Shown: positions 42,994 through 54,604 of the stretch, in pieces | Layout of the letters: each line of letters opens with the position of its first letter | Position numbering within the stretch: the stretch's first letter is position 1 | Assembly (NCBI GenBank): GCA_030374765.1 | Contig: JARGXX010000022.1 | Location: 1-64,000 of the forward strand | DNA from: Agarophyton chilense | Lineage: Eukaryota; Rhodophyta; Florideophyceae; Gracilariales; Gracilariaceae | Length of the DNA stretch: 64,000 nt | Direction of reading: 5' to 3' | The notes under the pieces: generated by a model | Told to the model about the DNA's origin: nothing | The model's input: only the letters and a program-made list of their open reading frames with translations | The model's database searches: none | Position numbers and translations under genes: made by a program

Positions 42994-44560
42994 GGCTGGA
43001 TACGGATTTGATATAAAGCAAAGTTTCTGGATAACTATTTCTTGAATATTGGATATGAAAATAGTAAAAAGTGTGATTTAGTGACTTGATGGAGGATAGC
43101 CATTTGATACATAACTGATATAAGTTTGAGCCTATCTGGTTTTGAAATAAGAGTTTAACACAGCTTTGAGAAAGGAACTTCTTCGATATGACTTCGATAA
43201 AGATCCGCTCGATATAACGGGGATATCTTTTCCATGAGCCTTAGATAAGATTTACTCCTGATATAAAATGGATGCCACATAGATGTAAGATAGATAGTTA
43301 TTGGCTCATGGCCCTCCAAGCGATTAGTGCGCTTTTATTGCTTCACAGCTTCCCTGCATGAACTCCAGTTCCACCTATTCCATTAGTTATCGCCGCACTG
43401 GCTCTACGCGCTCCCGAGCACACACTCTTCTTCGGCTCCTGTCTATGAAGACTGGTCAGAATGGCCTTTCAAAATCTGCGTGTGCATAATATTTTTTCAT
43501 GTTCGCAAACTTTCTTTTGTATCAAATGGTTGACGAACTTGGGTAAATGTAATCTGATCAATCCCTCCGTGTCCTTTCGCGAGAACGGTCTTTGTGACTC
43601 AGTAATGGTATGTCCAGGTCCTTGACTCACTTCAGAGCCATAATATTTGACCCCTTAGTTTGGGGAACTGCTTTGTTCGGTATCTGTACCACTATGAACC
43701 TTACTAGAGTTGATTCTATGTTCCCAAACGTTCGCCATTTTCGCTGCGACATTACTGTCATGCTTGTCGGCAAACTCGACTAGATCAAATTGAAATGGTT
43801 AGTTTTCTGAACTTGTTACAGCCTGTACTGCTCACTGCGAAGAGTACTGATTCCATACCTTTCGTGTTAATAGACGAATGAGATATTTTGACAGTTTCAG
43901 AGTAGCAAGTATGTGTCGAATCTGTCCAGAAAGAAAGCATGAACTCAAAGAGCTTTGGTTGCCTATGGGCGACAGCAAGAGACGCACAGACACTTATTGA
44001 GTAACAAAAACACACCACAACCTTCTCTACACGTATGAGCATGCTTATCTACATCGATCAAAGTAGTCGTAAGACCACAGATGACAGCCCCACAAAAGAG
44101 ACAGACACCTGGGGTTATCGGTTTAAATCGGCAATTGCACCATCTAGATCCGACTCGCTCTTCCAGTACGCTCTAGAAGAGCGAGATAAGCTTTTTCAAA
44201 TCTGCGGGCCTCGCCAACCCAAATTCCCGAAAAACTGATACATTACGAGAAGGTGACATATTCTTTTCGTGGACTAAGAGTTTATCTTCTGGCTTCCAGA
44301 AAGCTTCGACTTAAGTTTCAGGTAATCAGATCGTTTCCTAATCTCTTCGCCTACGATTTACATTGATATCGGAACTTCCATTCACGAAAAAATGCATCAA
44401 TAAACTATAGCAACCCTTCGAAGAAAAATAGAAGCTCCCTCGTAAGTGATGATTTCTTTCGTATGTTTTCGATTCGAAAACCAACGAAGAAGTCAAAAAA
44501 TAAACGAATCAGGAAACTGAAGTCTTTCATATTTAATCGAGTCGGGCAAAGAAAACCAAA
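42994..44560. other. Intergenic, no gene recognised
   Basis: Short frames only. The minus strand near 43560-43790 reads like a decayed protein but matches no family I can name, and a plus-strand frame at 44035-44238 (67 codons) has no motif. Confidence 0.4.
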
Positions 44561-45599
44561 TTAAAACAAGTGCACAAATGGATCTGAGTTGTCAGGCGTT
44601 TCCTTTGATACTGCTTCCCAAAGTCTCCGAAACACTTTGCATCGTTCTTCAATCTGACGAAACACCCCTTTTTCAATATGAAGCTGAGCCCTTGAACATG
44701 TAAATAAGTTGGGGAGCGTTCCTCGTGTCGGCTGCAAACGCGAACTTTGCCATTCATAAGAACTTGATATTATCTCAGCTGTTGCAATGGTCGATATCAC
44801 TGCATATAGTAGTTCACAACAGTAAGCAAACGGGCGGGATTCTCCATCATGATCTTTGATTAAGAGCGAACTGTTTTTCTTTGTCAACAATTGGAACCTT
44901 TGCTACATAATAAACATGTTTTTTGCAGACTGTGGATCCGAGTGATCACATACTCTAGTCGTGAGAGGTAGTCATGCTTTACACACACCTTCGTGGAAAT
45001 CCCACTCCAGTTTTTCCATAGTTCCAGGAAGTTCAGACTGATATACGACATCCTTATTGCTATGGATGCTGAGTCTCGTATTCTCAACCCACATTGTGTA
45101 CTCCACACTTTCTTCTGTTGAGTTACTATTGTGCATCGTTGCATTTCACCCCATCATTAGAGAAATATAAACAAAGCAAAACCAAATCTTCAAGCCTTCT
45201 ACAGACGGGACACAGGAACTTGACGCTTCGAAAGTCAATGACATTGAGTCCTTCCAAAAGCATGCCCTTAGAGTCACTATAAAACAAGCTTGAGAAATAT
45301 CTCTCAAAGCAGCCGATCTGAATTAAATGACCACAGAATGATAGGTGTATGTTATCAGACCATTTGACATCTTTTTTCAACAGATTAAGATGTACAAGCT
45401 CTTGAGTGGCGCTGAAAAAGTTGGATACACAGTGGGACTCAGTATCAAGGCTTGTTTCTATGTCGGCTTCCAACTTGTCGCTTTCTTGATCTGTACTAAC
45501 GAGAAACTCATCAAAAGATGCCGATAGACGATGAACGTTGTCCTGCTCCTCCGAAATCAAGGGCAATTTGGTCTCTTGACAAAAACCAACATAACCCAT
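44561..45599 (-). pseudogene. UBR-type (N-recognin) E3 ligase fragment
   Basis: The best part is 45126-45599: IHLSFCGHLIQIGCFERYFSSL, a spacer, then VIDFRSVKFLCPVCRRLEDL. This matches the RING-H2 region of plant PRT6/UBR1-type ligases, where CGH-H-x2-C-x3-YL-SL precedes EFLCPVCRRLANSVLP. The following His of the CGHxxH motif is Gln here. After a frame change, 44561-44890 has a helical SRPFAYCCELLYAVISTIATAEI stretch that fits the next part of the ligase, with lower confidence. Intact UBR proteins recognise N-degrons and ubiquitinate them; this piece lacks the UBR box and most of a roughly 2000-residue protein. I infer a relic of a second gene copy. Confidence 0.55.
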
Positions 45600-48177
45600 A
45601 GGACCGGTCTCATTTGAAACTTCTGTGTCATGAGATCAAGCACACTTCTTATCACCACCCATTTCATTTCAAGCGTTTTCCATTTCTTTTCGAAATTTGC
45701 GAACTATATCGACTGTTATAATGTGCATGAGACTCATAACGTGCGATTCAAGCCTTCTTGGTAGGCCAAAAGATACAACCGGGCCATAACTCCCAGGGAA
45801 GAGCCCATCCTCGACTTCGAGCTTTATTTGGCACCACATAGAAAGCCACACCGTTGTCACCATTATCGCGAGCCCAGTTTTCCTCTTTCTCAAAGGCCTC
45901 TAAGGAAACGCTACACATAACCCCCGCTAAGTCAGACGATTATCTTTTGTCGTAAAAACTAAAACGGTTGGCCTTCCTCTTGTAGGAGCCAAAGTATCAA
46001 TTTTGCTCCTAGTGCAGTCATTCTTCTACATTCTGGTCGTTTTAATCCCCCCTCACACTGACAATTGGCGAACTTCTTCGTGCGAAACCCAGTATCCATC
46101 ATATTAATAGACGAAAAGAAACAACAGAAGGCCCACACTGCTGTTGCTGCGCTATAAATTTAACATCATCAGACCTGGCTTGCAATGGCCTTTTGTCGCA
46201 CACTCTCATTACAGGGGACAACTTGCCGAAGGATACAAGTACATGGCCGAGGTTCTTAAAACACATAAATGGAGGGCAAGATCAAGATAAGCATCCATAT
46301 GAGCCTGCGAAGCCAGTGCCCATATAATACACTTATATATCTCTTTGAATATTCGTGAGAATGTATTGAAGTTTTGTGCACCCGTGCGCCGCCTCGAAAC
46401 GAAACAAGTTGAGAAGGCACCGCAAATGCGAACAAAAGACAAATCTCTCCGCAGCGCCTGCCACCTGAGCTGCTTTATCCATTCTCCCTTGTACCTCGGT
46501 TACAACTCACTACTCACCACTGAAACTCTGCTCCCAACCGCGTAACGATGCGTAGTTTGTTTTTCATGTGGAGGGGACCTTGTCGCATAGCCCCGGTTGC
46601 CACTGGACTGGTACATGTGTCCGTTTCTCTGTCCAAACCAACGACCGGTTTCGGAAATGCATGGTTCTTTCTCGCAAACTCACCGGCTCTCGTGATTGAA
46701 TGAAATAGAACCTCTATCGAATGCATCCTTTTGTTTCTTGAGACCATGTTTCATGCAGGCTGCTTTGCATGGACTTGTGGGGCCCGAGAAGAGGTAGAAC
46801 TGCGCCATGATTCGTCTTCACCGTACTGACTGGGTTTATTTTCTGCTATTAGACCTCGTGAGGGTACAGATTCGTGCGGCGACAGTAGAGGCGCAAACCA
46901 TAAGATACAGTCGATAGTGAAATTCGTTTCACTTTCGAAATATGGCCTTTCCTTAGAAGCACGGAAGCTTTAGCTTTGTTGATAACGGTGCACACAGCGT
47001 GTGATGCTCATTTGACGATGCTTTTTCACACTCCAAGTGCTTTTCTAGCGTCTTAGAGGGCATTTTTACTACCTCTGTACTGCGTATGTGTAATCCGCAA
47101 CAATGAGCTGCCTCTTGGTATCTTGTTCAAGTTCAAAAAAGGAAGAGTTTTGCCGCGAAAAAGGCATTGGAACGCATGTTCGTCTTCATTGAGCTTTTGA
47201 GGCTGGTATACAGCGAGGTCCTGCGGTATTGGCCAGATCAAATATGATTCTTTTCTCGCTTGGTGTCTTGGAATATCTTCGAGAACTAAACAGTTCACTA
47301 ACATGAACTTCGAGTGTAGCAGTGCTTGTGTTCCTAAAACCTGGATTTGATTGTCCTTTGTGTTCATCGCGGTGGATATTTATTCGATCATACAAGACGC
47401 CCCAAAGAGCTGATACTCGGTGTCGCGTGATTCTCTAAACGTCGCAGATGAATACTTATCTCATTCAATCGAACGCAGTTACCCCTTTGTTGTATCAGTT
47501 CCTTTCTTTCAATGGCGGTGAGTATGACCATGGAATCTTTCCTCCTCAACGTCTCCTGGATGATCATTGCTTTCGGCTATGACGCGCAATACATCTACCG
47601 AATGAAGAACTACGAAGAACTCAGCAACCTTAGCTCAATGGGGAGACCACAGCCTTACTGAGCTTTGCAGCGCAGAGATATCCCGGCGGCATTGAGGAAT
47701 ACGATTGCGGCCATTGTTTTCCAAACAGGATGGATCGCTGGCAATCGAGATTGGATTCAGTCCAGGGATGTCGCCACATCTGGTGTCAGTAAAGATTGCA
47801 TGGGTCTCGTTTTGGGGCCATCCTTTTGGTGGGAATTGTGTGCGTCCCAATGGCTGGTATCATCGTATTGTACATGTTTGGAATCAGTCTAGGCTAACGT
47901 CCGATGAGCTACACTTGGACTCCATACCTTGATAGACGCTACACTGGAATTATGGGGGAGCTTGTGGTCTATACAATGCACTCACTCCCGTGGTTGTTGA
48001 AATGGGATGCCCGTTGATCGCAGCGGCAGTAAGGGAATGGGCGGACCTAAACTGCGACTGGTGCGGGGTGTTTAATTCAAGATGAGATCCATGTGCCCGA
48101 GTGGAAAGAACTTGGAACTCCTTGGTATTTAATTCATCTTGATTCGTGCACATAAATCTCGAGGGTTCACAATTACT
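45600..48177. other. Intergenic, no gene recognised
   Basis: About 2.6 kb with short frames only. Minus-strand frames at 45669-45893, 46209-46747 and 47053-47395 and plus-strand frames at 47520-47960 look partly protein-like, and the last includes a possible membrane segment. None matches a family I can name. Confidence 0.4.
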
Positions 48178-48192
48178 CCTAGTGTCTATACG
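48178..48192 (+). repeat. piggyBac-like left terminal inverted repeat
   Basis: CCTAGTGTCTATACG, paired with the reverse complement of 51050-51064 with one mismatch (T versus C at base 12). Confidence 0.8.
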
Positions 48193-48386
48193 ACCACTGG
48201 CCTCATATGAGGGCAAAATTACATCATCGATAATTTTTGTGAACTTTGTCAATTTCCTTAAATTTTTGTGCCTAGACGCTGTCAACACTCTCTTCTTCTC
48301 TGTTGACAAACTCAAAGATCACGAACGATCGTAGACAACCTGTAAACAACATCATCTTTACTTCATTCTTTCATAATTTTTCAAAT

Positions 48387-50514
48387 ATGTCATCATCTAT
48401 GGATCCCCGTCATGTAGTGGGAAACAGAGTACACACCCGCGCACGTCTCACCACATCAGAGAGCGACTGTAAACGCTTCTTTGGCACGCAATGGAAGACG
48501 AAACTGGTCAGCGGAAATGTTAAAAAAGTGGATATTGTTGTCAAAAAGAATCGGAGACACACATTCGTCACGATAAACTTCGAGCTACCTGGACGCGAGA
48601 AAATATGCACTCTCAAACTTTGCAATGTAAAAGCCGGATATCATGTCACGGTTCAGGAAACTTCTCAAAAAGCCATCAATTCCAACGTGGAGATCTTTGG
48701 TGCTGCTATTACTAATGAAGTTTCGAACAATGAAGGGCAGCATAGTGTCACAGATGGCAATCACTGTCACACAATGAATCCTTTGAGCCCTCCTACTGTG
48801 ACAAATAGTGACACACATAACAGCTTTTTGGAAGTTCATTCGACAAAATGGACAACTGAAAATGTATCCTTGACTCTGAATGGTCCAGTGCAAATGCATC
48901 AATGGAAAATCACGGGACCTGTTCGAGATTTTATCTCCGCCATTCATGCACCTTCGGGACTCTCTCCATACTATTTCTTCATGTGGATGTTTCCTGTAGC
49001 TCATTTGGAAAAAACAGTTCGATCTACCAACTCTCGGCTGGAAGAAAAAGGCTTAAAGCAGACTACAGGATGTGAAATTTTGAAGTTTTTCGGTTTGATG
49101 GTGTTAATGAAACGCTTCGAGTTTTCAAATAGAAGATCGCTTTGGTCTAAAGAAACATTTTCTAAATGTATCGAATCTCCGCAGCTCGGAAAGATCATGT
49201 CACGAAATTGGTTTGAACATATAAGGCAATTCATCGTTTTCAGTGGCTCTAGAAAACGATCAAAAATCAGAATAATGCAGGTGTTCATACGTTTCTGAGT
49301 TTGTGAAAGCTATAAATGACCATCGGAAATCGTTCGTAAATCCGTCACACACTTTGTGCGTGGAATAAAGTATGTCACGTTGGGACGGAGTTGGAGGGAA
49401 CTGGATTGAAAATAAAATTCGACACTACACTGCTCTTGATAGGAAACCTGAAAATGGTTGTGAATTAAAGAAAGTGTGTTGTGGATGGAGTGGAATTATT
49501 CTCAAAATAGAAATCACGATGGGAGCTACGCAACCAGATGTACAGCCTTTTGAATCAGAACATGCACATTGAACAGCTGTTTTAATTAGACTTATTGAAA
49601 ATTAGTTCGCAACTGATCGAATCGTTTGTGCCGATTCATTTTTTGCATCTGTTGAAACCGATGAAGATCTTTTAAAAAGAGGAATGCGATTTATTGGGGT
49701 CGTAAAAACAGCCACCAGAAGGTTTCCTATAAAACATCTTTCCGAAAATACGATGACGGCACGAGGCCAGCACGTGTCAGTGGACTCGAAACTGCCTGAA
49801 ATGGATCGAAAAATGATGCCCGTACTCTGGGTGGACCGCGAGAGGAGATATTTCATCAGCACTTGTAGCAGTACCCAACCAGGAACTCCCATTTCTCGTG
49901 AAAGATGGAGGACAACTGATGGAATAACAAAGAAAATTCCGCTTTCCATTGCTATTTCAGAAGTTTGTGAGGAGTACTATTCTTGTTGTTCAGGAATTGA
50001 ACGGCATAATAGGTCACCTCAAGATGATCTGAATATGGAAAAGAAGTTTGAAATGAAAGAATGGTCTTTTAGAGTGAATACTTCTTTGCTGGCAATGTGC
50101 GTGGTTGATGCTTGCAATCTTTACGAGGGTGCATACGGAATCACATTGAATCTTACACCGCATAATTTCTATTGTAATCTCGCAGACGGATTAATAGATA
50201 ACAACTGGGATGCTATTCGAACTATGAAAAGAAAATGTAAGAAGAAAGATGAAATAGAAAACCCGTATATGGCTGGTACCGGCATTCATTTAATGGGGAC
50301 CAATCAAAAAAGAAGGAAATTAGATGGTTCTCTGACGTCTCAAACATATCAAGGACGATGCAAATTCTGCAAGACCATTTACAAATCCAAATTTGTTTGT
50401 CCAGAATTCAAAATGTACAATGATATGGATGATTATATATGTCACAGTGGAACCGGTTGGGAGTGTTTAATAGATCATCTGCGTGACATTCATCACATTT
50501 CGAGCAACATTTAG
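48387..50514 (+). pseudogene. piggyBac-like (DDE_Tnp_1_7) transposase, broken
   Basis: First part to 49298: basic N-terminus, a C-rich linker, then EILKFFGLMVLM and IMSRNWFEHIRQFIVFSG, the entry region of the DDE_Tnp_1_7 domain. After a frame change the second part reads SMSRWDGVGGNWIE, HYTALDRKPENGCELK and CGWSGIILKIEI, then CADSFFASVETDEDLLKRGMRFIGVVKTA and VDRERRYFIST, all in the order of piggyBac-derived proteins. The last 60 codons form a Cys/His cluster (CKFC, CPEF, CHSG, HLRDIHH), the usual C-terminal zinc ribbon. Breaks: TGA 49296, TAA 49366, TGA 49570, TAG 49603. At 49363 the first catalytic Asp codon is GAA (Glu), so this copy is inactive. Confidence 0.8.
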
Positions 50515-51049
50515 TCAACAACATTGATGCTCGTCTGTCAACATGTGTTTTAAAGGCTTTTTAGAGGCATTTTTTTTAGGTATGAAGCAAAAGTTCAAAT
50601 TACCTTAAGACCCCTACTAATTCAATCTGCGTTATTCAAATTGCTAGATATATTAAGTTCTCTGACGAAAAAATCCTTGTAGCAGATGTCACCTTATTCT
50701 GTCTGCTGTTCAAGTGGACCCAAATTCGTTCTTCGACCAAAATAAATTTTAGAATTAGTCGAGCTCCTGTAGGAGTTTTCGAGTTACACTGAACTCAGCG
50801 AGGTTTGAACTCTGTTTTTATCAGTCTCCGAGCAGTCGTGAAACCACTGAGCTGCTGTTACTGAAGACAAATGTCTAAGGAATGTACTTTCGAGCAGTAG
50901 GAAGAACATGGTTAGAAAATTAGTTTTTTACTTGGAAAATAGAATACGCCACTGCAGTATGGAAACCAGCGATTATTACAAATTTTTTGGAAAATAGAAC
51001 TGGCGTCATATGAGGCCAAGCTGGCCTCATGTAAGGCCAATCCGCCGGG

Positions 51050-51064
51050 CGTGTAGACACTAGG
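51050..51064 (-). repeat. piggyBac-like right terminal inverted repeat
   Basis: CGTGTAGACACTAGG; its reverse complement matches the left end over 14 of 15 bases. Confidence 0.8.
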
Positions 51065-51467
51065 CACTCCTTCTTTCTCTCAATATCTGGTCTGATTTTT
51101 CATCAAATATTGAAAGTAAAGGTTACATAAATTCCATAAGTCAACATCCTTGACATATCATTAATATGATACAAAATTGATCAGAATCGCTTCATCTATG
51201 CGCCATGAACTTCCCCCATGGATCTGGAATGCAAACCTGGCCTCTATCAGTGTTGTAGTAGGAAACCTTCGAAACTGTGTCCTAGGAATAGTCCAGAGGT
51301 TATTCAAGGATTATCTGAACAACATTTGAAACCTATCTTTAAAAAAACTATCACTTCTCTATTTCATATCAATGTCTTTTCTACAATTTATCCCAAACAC
51401 ATGGGCAAATTATATCCAAACTATATCTCAGAAGTTGTATCAGACTCATTTCAAAACTATATATAAG
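51065..51467. other. Intergenic, no clear gene
   Basis: AT-rich. The plus-strand frame leading into the mariner fragment from 51372 may be part of that transposon but matches no known block. Confidence 0.4.
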
Positions 51468-51720
51468 ATTTCTGCTGGGGTTACTGTTTTACAAAGGCCG
51501 GCCAAGTCACCTGACTTGCACACTGTGGAAAACATTCGGGATGGTTTTAGCCTGCCGAGTTTACCCCGATCGGCGCAAGTTCCAAAATATTGGAACAATC
51601 TTGGAATGTGTAATGAATTGTGTGATTGAGTTGAACGAAGAGTATATGAAATCACTTTACAGCTCTATCCAGGACCGCTGCATCCAAGTGGCAGATAAAA
51701 AGAGTGAAATGACTAAGTAA
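51468..51720 (+). pseudogene. Tc1/mariner transposase C-terminal fragment
   Basis: VTVLQRPAKSPDLHTVENI matches the block that ends in the third catalytic residue (usually WPAKSPDLNPIENIW), here with Asn-Pro-Ile replaced by His-Thr-Val. After a frame change near 51600, VIELNEEYMKSLYSSIQDR and IQVADKKSEMTK give the C-terminal helix as in Tc1/Tc3 transposases, ending at TAA 51718. The N-terminal two thirds are not seen. It lies 8.5 kb from the other mariner remnant in the same orientation, which lacks just this block; the two could be halves of one copy split by later insertions, or separate copies. Confidence 0.75.
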
Positions 51721-52181
51721 TATAGGATTTACGCCAAACCAATTCTCATACAATTATGGTAGACAGAAGTTAAATGTTACAAACCTGTCCTTCGTGGGTA
51801 CAAACTGCACAAGATTTGCAACTCACTTCTCGTAGAAAAGTCATTTCATACGAATTGGTGATATAGAGTTTCCAAGTGTAGAGTAGCTTTCTGGTGAGTT
51901 CGTTCAGGGTTTTTACTGTCATTACTACATCTATAAAACCGCCAAATTCTGTGAACGCTACACAAGATGAGATAGAACCTTTTGGAGATCCGAAACTCAT
52001 GAAAAAATGTGACAACCATGACAAAATGCCATTTGAGAAACAGACTTCTAATTCTAAGCTAAAACTATTTCGTTTTACTGCCCCGTACGATTTTTCATTC
52101 TTCGCGCTGTGCAAGATGCAGATGCACATACCTGCCCGAACTAAGACAGATATAATTTTCTAAAAAGTTCAAAATACGTTT
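51721..52181. other. Intergenic, uncharacterised ORF on minus strand
   Basis: A minus-strand frame at 51770-52129 (119 codons) has a Cys pattern near its end but no recognised domain. Most likely random. Confidence 0.35.
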
Positions 52182-52836
52182 TTGAAAGTTGTGCCAAATA
52201 GTGCGCTTTTCTTCCATGAGCCCTCTCGCAAATCATTAATCGATTGCTTCAAACGTTTAGTTGTTGTTCGACGCGCGGAATTAAAACAGAATTATTCTGC
52301 TCGTGGTATTGGCCGAAAATACCGAAGAAAAAAAGCGCTTTTGGATGATCTGAATCATGAAATTGAGGATAGAAATGAAGCTACGAAAGTAGAGAAGGGA
52401 GGCACTGAGCAAAAAATAAATGAAACTGATCTCCATAGGAGAAAAGATACGAGATCAAACCTTGAAGAGAAAGAAACGCGACACCTTAAATGATGAAAAC
52501 ATGACTATCTCTAGATCCAGTGGCAAGAAACGAGCCCGACTTGCGGAGGCATCAAACTCGAATGATGAGATGACTAGTCTTATTCTGGGACCATCGAAAG
52601 AGCGCCATCAATTTGAACAAAATAAATTTGAATTGGAGCAGGAACTATTGCAGGTAGAACGAGAGAGGAATGCAAAAAAATTTGAAAGATTTGAGGCTTT
52701 GAAAGAAGAAATCAACCTGAGATTTAGTCTTGAAGAAAAAAGGCTCGATATGGAAGAAGAAGAGCGCACCTTGGCGAGATCCGAACGACAGCAGATGATA
52801 GGACTAATGAAGGCCTTGACGAAGAAGCTTCGGTAA
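52182..52836 (+). pseudogene. Transposon-type accessory protein with C-terminal coiled coil
   Basis: Two frames joined by a shift near 52490. The first (from 52182) has SLIDCFKRLVVVRRAELKQNYSARGIGRKYRRKKALLDDLNHEIEDR, a helical segment that in SANT/trihelix partners of plant and oomycete transposons follows the DNA-binding domain. The second (from 52420, ending 52836) gives SGKKRARL, a nuclear-signal-like patch, and then about 80 residues of heptad-rich, Glu/Lys/Arg-rich coiled coil ending in MIGLMKALTKKL, the usual end of these proteins. The N-terminal SANT domain itself is not seen. The assignment rests on pattern, not on a diagnostic motif. Confidence 0.5.
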
Positions 52837-53030
52837 CTTTTCACAAGTCACGTGTTTGAATATATCAAGCTCTTTGGATGCTTTCCAGCGGCGGTGTTGA
52901 ATGCTGCAACTTACTCATAGTGGGGGACAGGACAGTATGCGGATTTGAGATGTACCGTTTATTGTTGTGGGCGATGCAGTTGATGTCGTAGCTGTTGTTG
53001 TGTTTGTTGTCTCGGTTGTAGCTGAAGTTG

Positions 53031-53054
53031 TTGCGGTTGCGGTTGCGGTTGCGG
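53031..53054. repeat. Hexanucleotide repeat (TTGCGG)4
   Basis: Four perfect TTGCGG copies with TTG-rich flanks (52990-53070). It yields a Thr/Ala-rich minus-strand frame that is not a gene. Confidence 0.9.
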
Positions 53055-53203
53055 TTATTGTTATTTTATGCCTTTTGGAAAGTCCAAGAAGCAATACTAT
53101 TTGCTTGACTTCTTGAACGCCGAGAAAAGGGTGGTCGATGTCTCTGTAGCCCTTGTCAAAGAAGCACATGTGAAATGCGACAAAACCGATGTGCCAATTC
53201 ATA

Positions 53204-53548
53204 GTTCATAAGCTTGTGCTCAATATCTTCATCAGCGAATCAGGCTGAAAATAGACCAGGGCTTGCTGTATGCTGGAGCAGCTCACCGGATAGCAACCGG
53301 TCTACTCTAATTCCAGGCTCACGATTCGTACCTCTGGTTTCCGTCGAAACGAGCGCATCGATATCGGTTTGAAGTATGATACTACTACTGGTATCTACAG
53401 TATAGGCGTCTAAGTTGTCCTGAAGCAGGCGGGCAGTCGTGTTTCAAAGCGTAGTCGCGCTCCGAAAAGAACAGGCGAGTTGCAGAGAGATAGAAAGGAT
53501 GACGCCATCAAGTCGTTCAAGACTAAGAATGAGATTATCGTCATTTAA
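53204..53548 (+). pseudogene. RPL11: Ribosomal protein L11 (uL5) pseudogene
   Basis: One frame reads HKLVLNIFISESG, a stop, TRACCMLEQLTG, a stop, QPVYSNSRLTIRTSGFRRNE, then RIDIGLKYDTTTGIYSIGV, a stop, VVLKQAGSRVSKRSRAPKR and DDAIKSFKTKNEIIVI to TAA at 53546. These are the conserved blocks of eukaryotic 60S protein L11 in order. Between RRNE and RIDIG about 50 codons of the normal protein are missing with the frame kept. Stops inside: TGA and TAG after SESG, TAG after QLTG (where Gln is normal) and TAA where the DFYVVL Tyr is normal. The start codon is also lost. L11 sits in the central protuberance of the large subunit and binds 5S rRNA; this copy cannot make it. A functional copy must lie elsewhere. 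Confidence 0.85.
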
Positions 53549-53713
53549 AGCACCTGACTCGGCGTTTTTGCAATACCTGTTTCACATACAAGTCTTTTTT
53601 GTCGACTACTCAATCTGCAATGTGACATAATCTTTTGCGTAGTTAGATTTGTAATGTGCAACGACTGGTTCGGAAGAAAGTGAATTAATCACTCAGGTTT
53701 TTTAATGCATCTA

Positions 53714-54604
53714 CTGTGCTAACGGCATCAAAGCGCCTTGCATATGTCTCTACATCTCGTCTTGACCTAGACGAGTCCGTGAAGATGTCATAACTCTAGG
53801 CTTATCTCTTGAACGTCCATTTCGCTCAAGGGCTTGTATGATTAAATTAAACGCTGCCCCCGTTTGCCTTTTGCTTGTCCAGCTTCTCCATCTTCGTTAT
53901 TAGAACAATTTACTCAAACCCATTCTCATGAGTTGCAATTTTCGCCATTAACTCCTCGTCATCCCGGATAGCACCATGTCTTCAATCGACCAGATGAAAT
54001 ACTACCCTTAGGCCGTTGCTAATGTCGATATATTGCAGCATGAATCGCATCCATTATTTTTTTATCGGCATTGGAAGCTTTGCATATTCTACCCCGGGAC
54101 GATCAATAATGGGAAACCAAGAATCCTCATTATCTCGTTGACCAAAATGTAGTGGAATTGCTTGGGCTTTCCAAGGCGTACACTTACATTTTCTAATGCT
54201 CACCGGTTGCATATCATGTCCACAATTGAAGTCTTGCCAACATTTGATCTTCCCACAAACGCTATCTCTGCTCCAAGCGGATCCGGTAGAGTCTCTATAG
54301 ATACTGCTCCCTCTACAAATTGGTCTTTTCGAGCAGCAGCATTTGCCAGAAAATCGAAAGACTCATTGCCGGCCTCTACTTCAGCCATACGCATCTTGTG
54401 TAGCACATCAAACACGCTGGGTAACAATTTGTTCTCTTGAAACATGCGAATAGTAGTATTAAAAGAACTATCTTCATCTGCAGCATCTCTACCGCATGCT
54501 GCAACGATCTGTGCAACTCCAACGAGCTCCGATGTCAAATGCATTTCTCCTTTTCCCAGAAAGTTTTTCATAGTGGATAACAGAGCCGCCATTGTCTTAC
54601 GCAA
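53714..54604 (-). pseudogene. EngB/YsxC-type GTPase pseudogene
   Basis: The longest piece (54604-54200) has an N-terminal helical region and then LPDPLGAEIAFVGRSNVGKTSIVDMICNR, the Walker A (G1) motif of the EngB family, before a TGA. After a frame change, 54179-54060 reads TPWKAQAI and WFPIIDRPGVEYAKLP, the degenerate G2 and G3 motifs (normally TPGKTQ and DLPGYGYAK). About 53990-53851 reads RHGAIRDDEELMAKIATHENGF and VLITKMEKLDKQKA, equal to the region up to the G4 TKxDK motif. At 53714-53795 is the SSRTRLGQDEM segment with TAG where the C-terminal Trp is normal. EngB proteins assist ribosome assembly in bacteria, plastids and mitochondria. Whether the parent was an organelle-targeted gene cannot be read here. 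A GTGAGC right after the first piece could be a splice donor, so a highly diverged spliced gene is a weak alternative. Confidence 0.72.

Larger units (their letters stand above)
48178..51064 (+). mobile_element. piggyBac-like transposon, about 2.9 kb
   Basis: Ends are inverted repeats: CCTAGTGTCTATACG at 48178 and, reading from the other end, CCTAGTGTCTACACG at 51064, 14 of 15 matching. The outer CCTAG fits the CCY start of piggyBac ends. The flanks are TACT and CACT, not the TTAA that piggyBac normally duplicates. Palindromic GGCCTCATATGAGG-type motifs lie just inside both ends (about 48191-48205 and 51003-51038), likely transposase contacts. The single gene between them is a broken piggyBac-type transposase. 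Confidence 0.75.

Noticed and set aside
54200-54604. Functional GTPase gene starting at 54604
   Set aside because: The frame stops right after the P-loop, and later motifs lie in other frames with changed key residues; a pseudogene explains this best.
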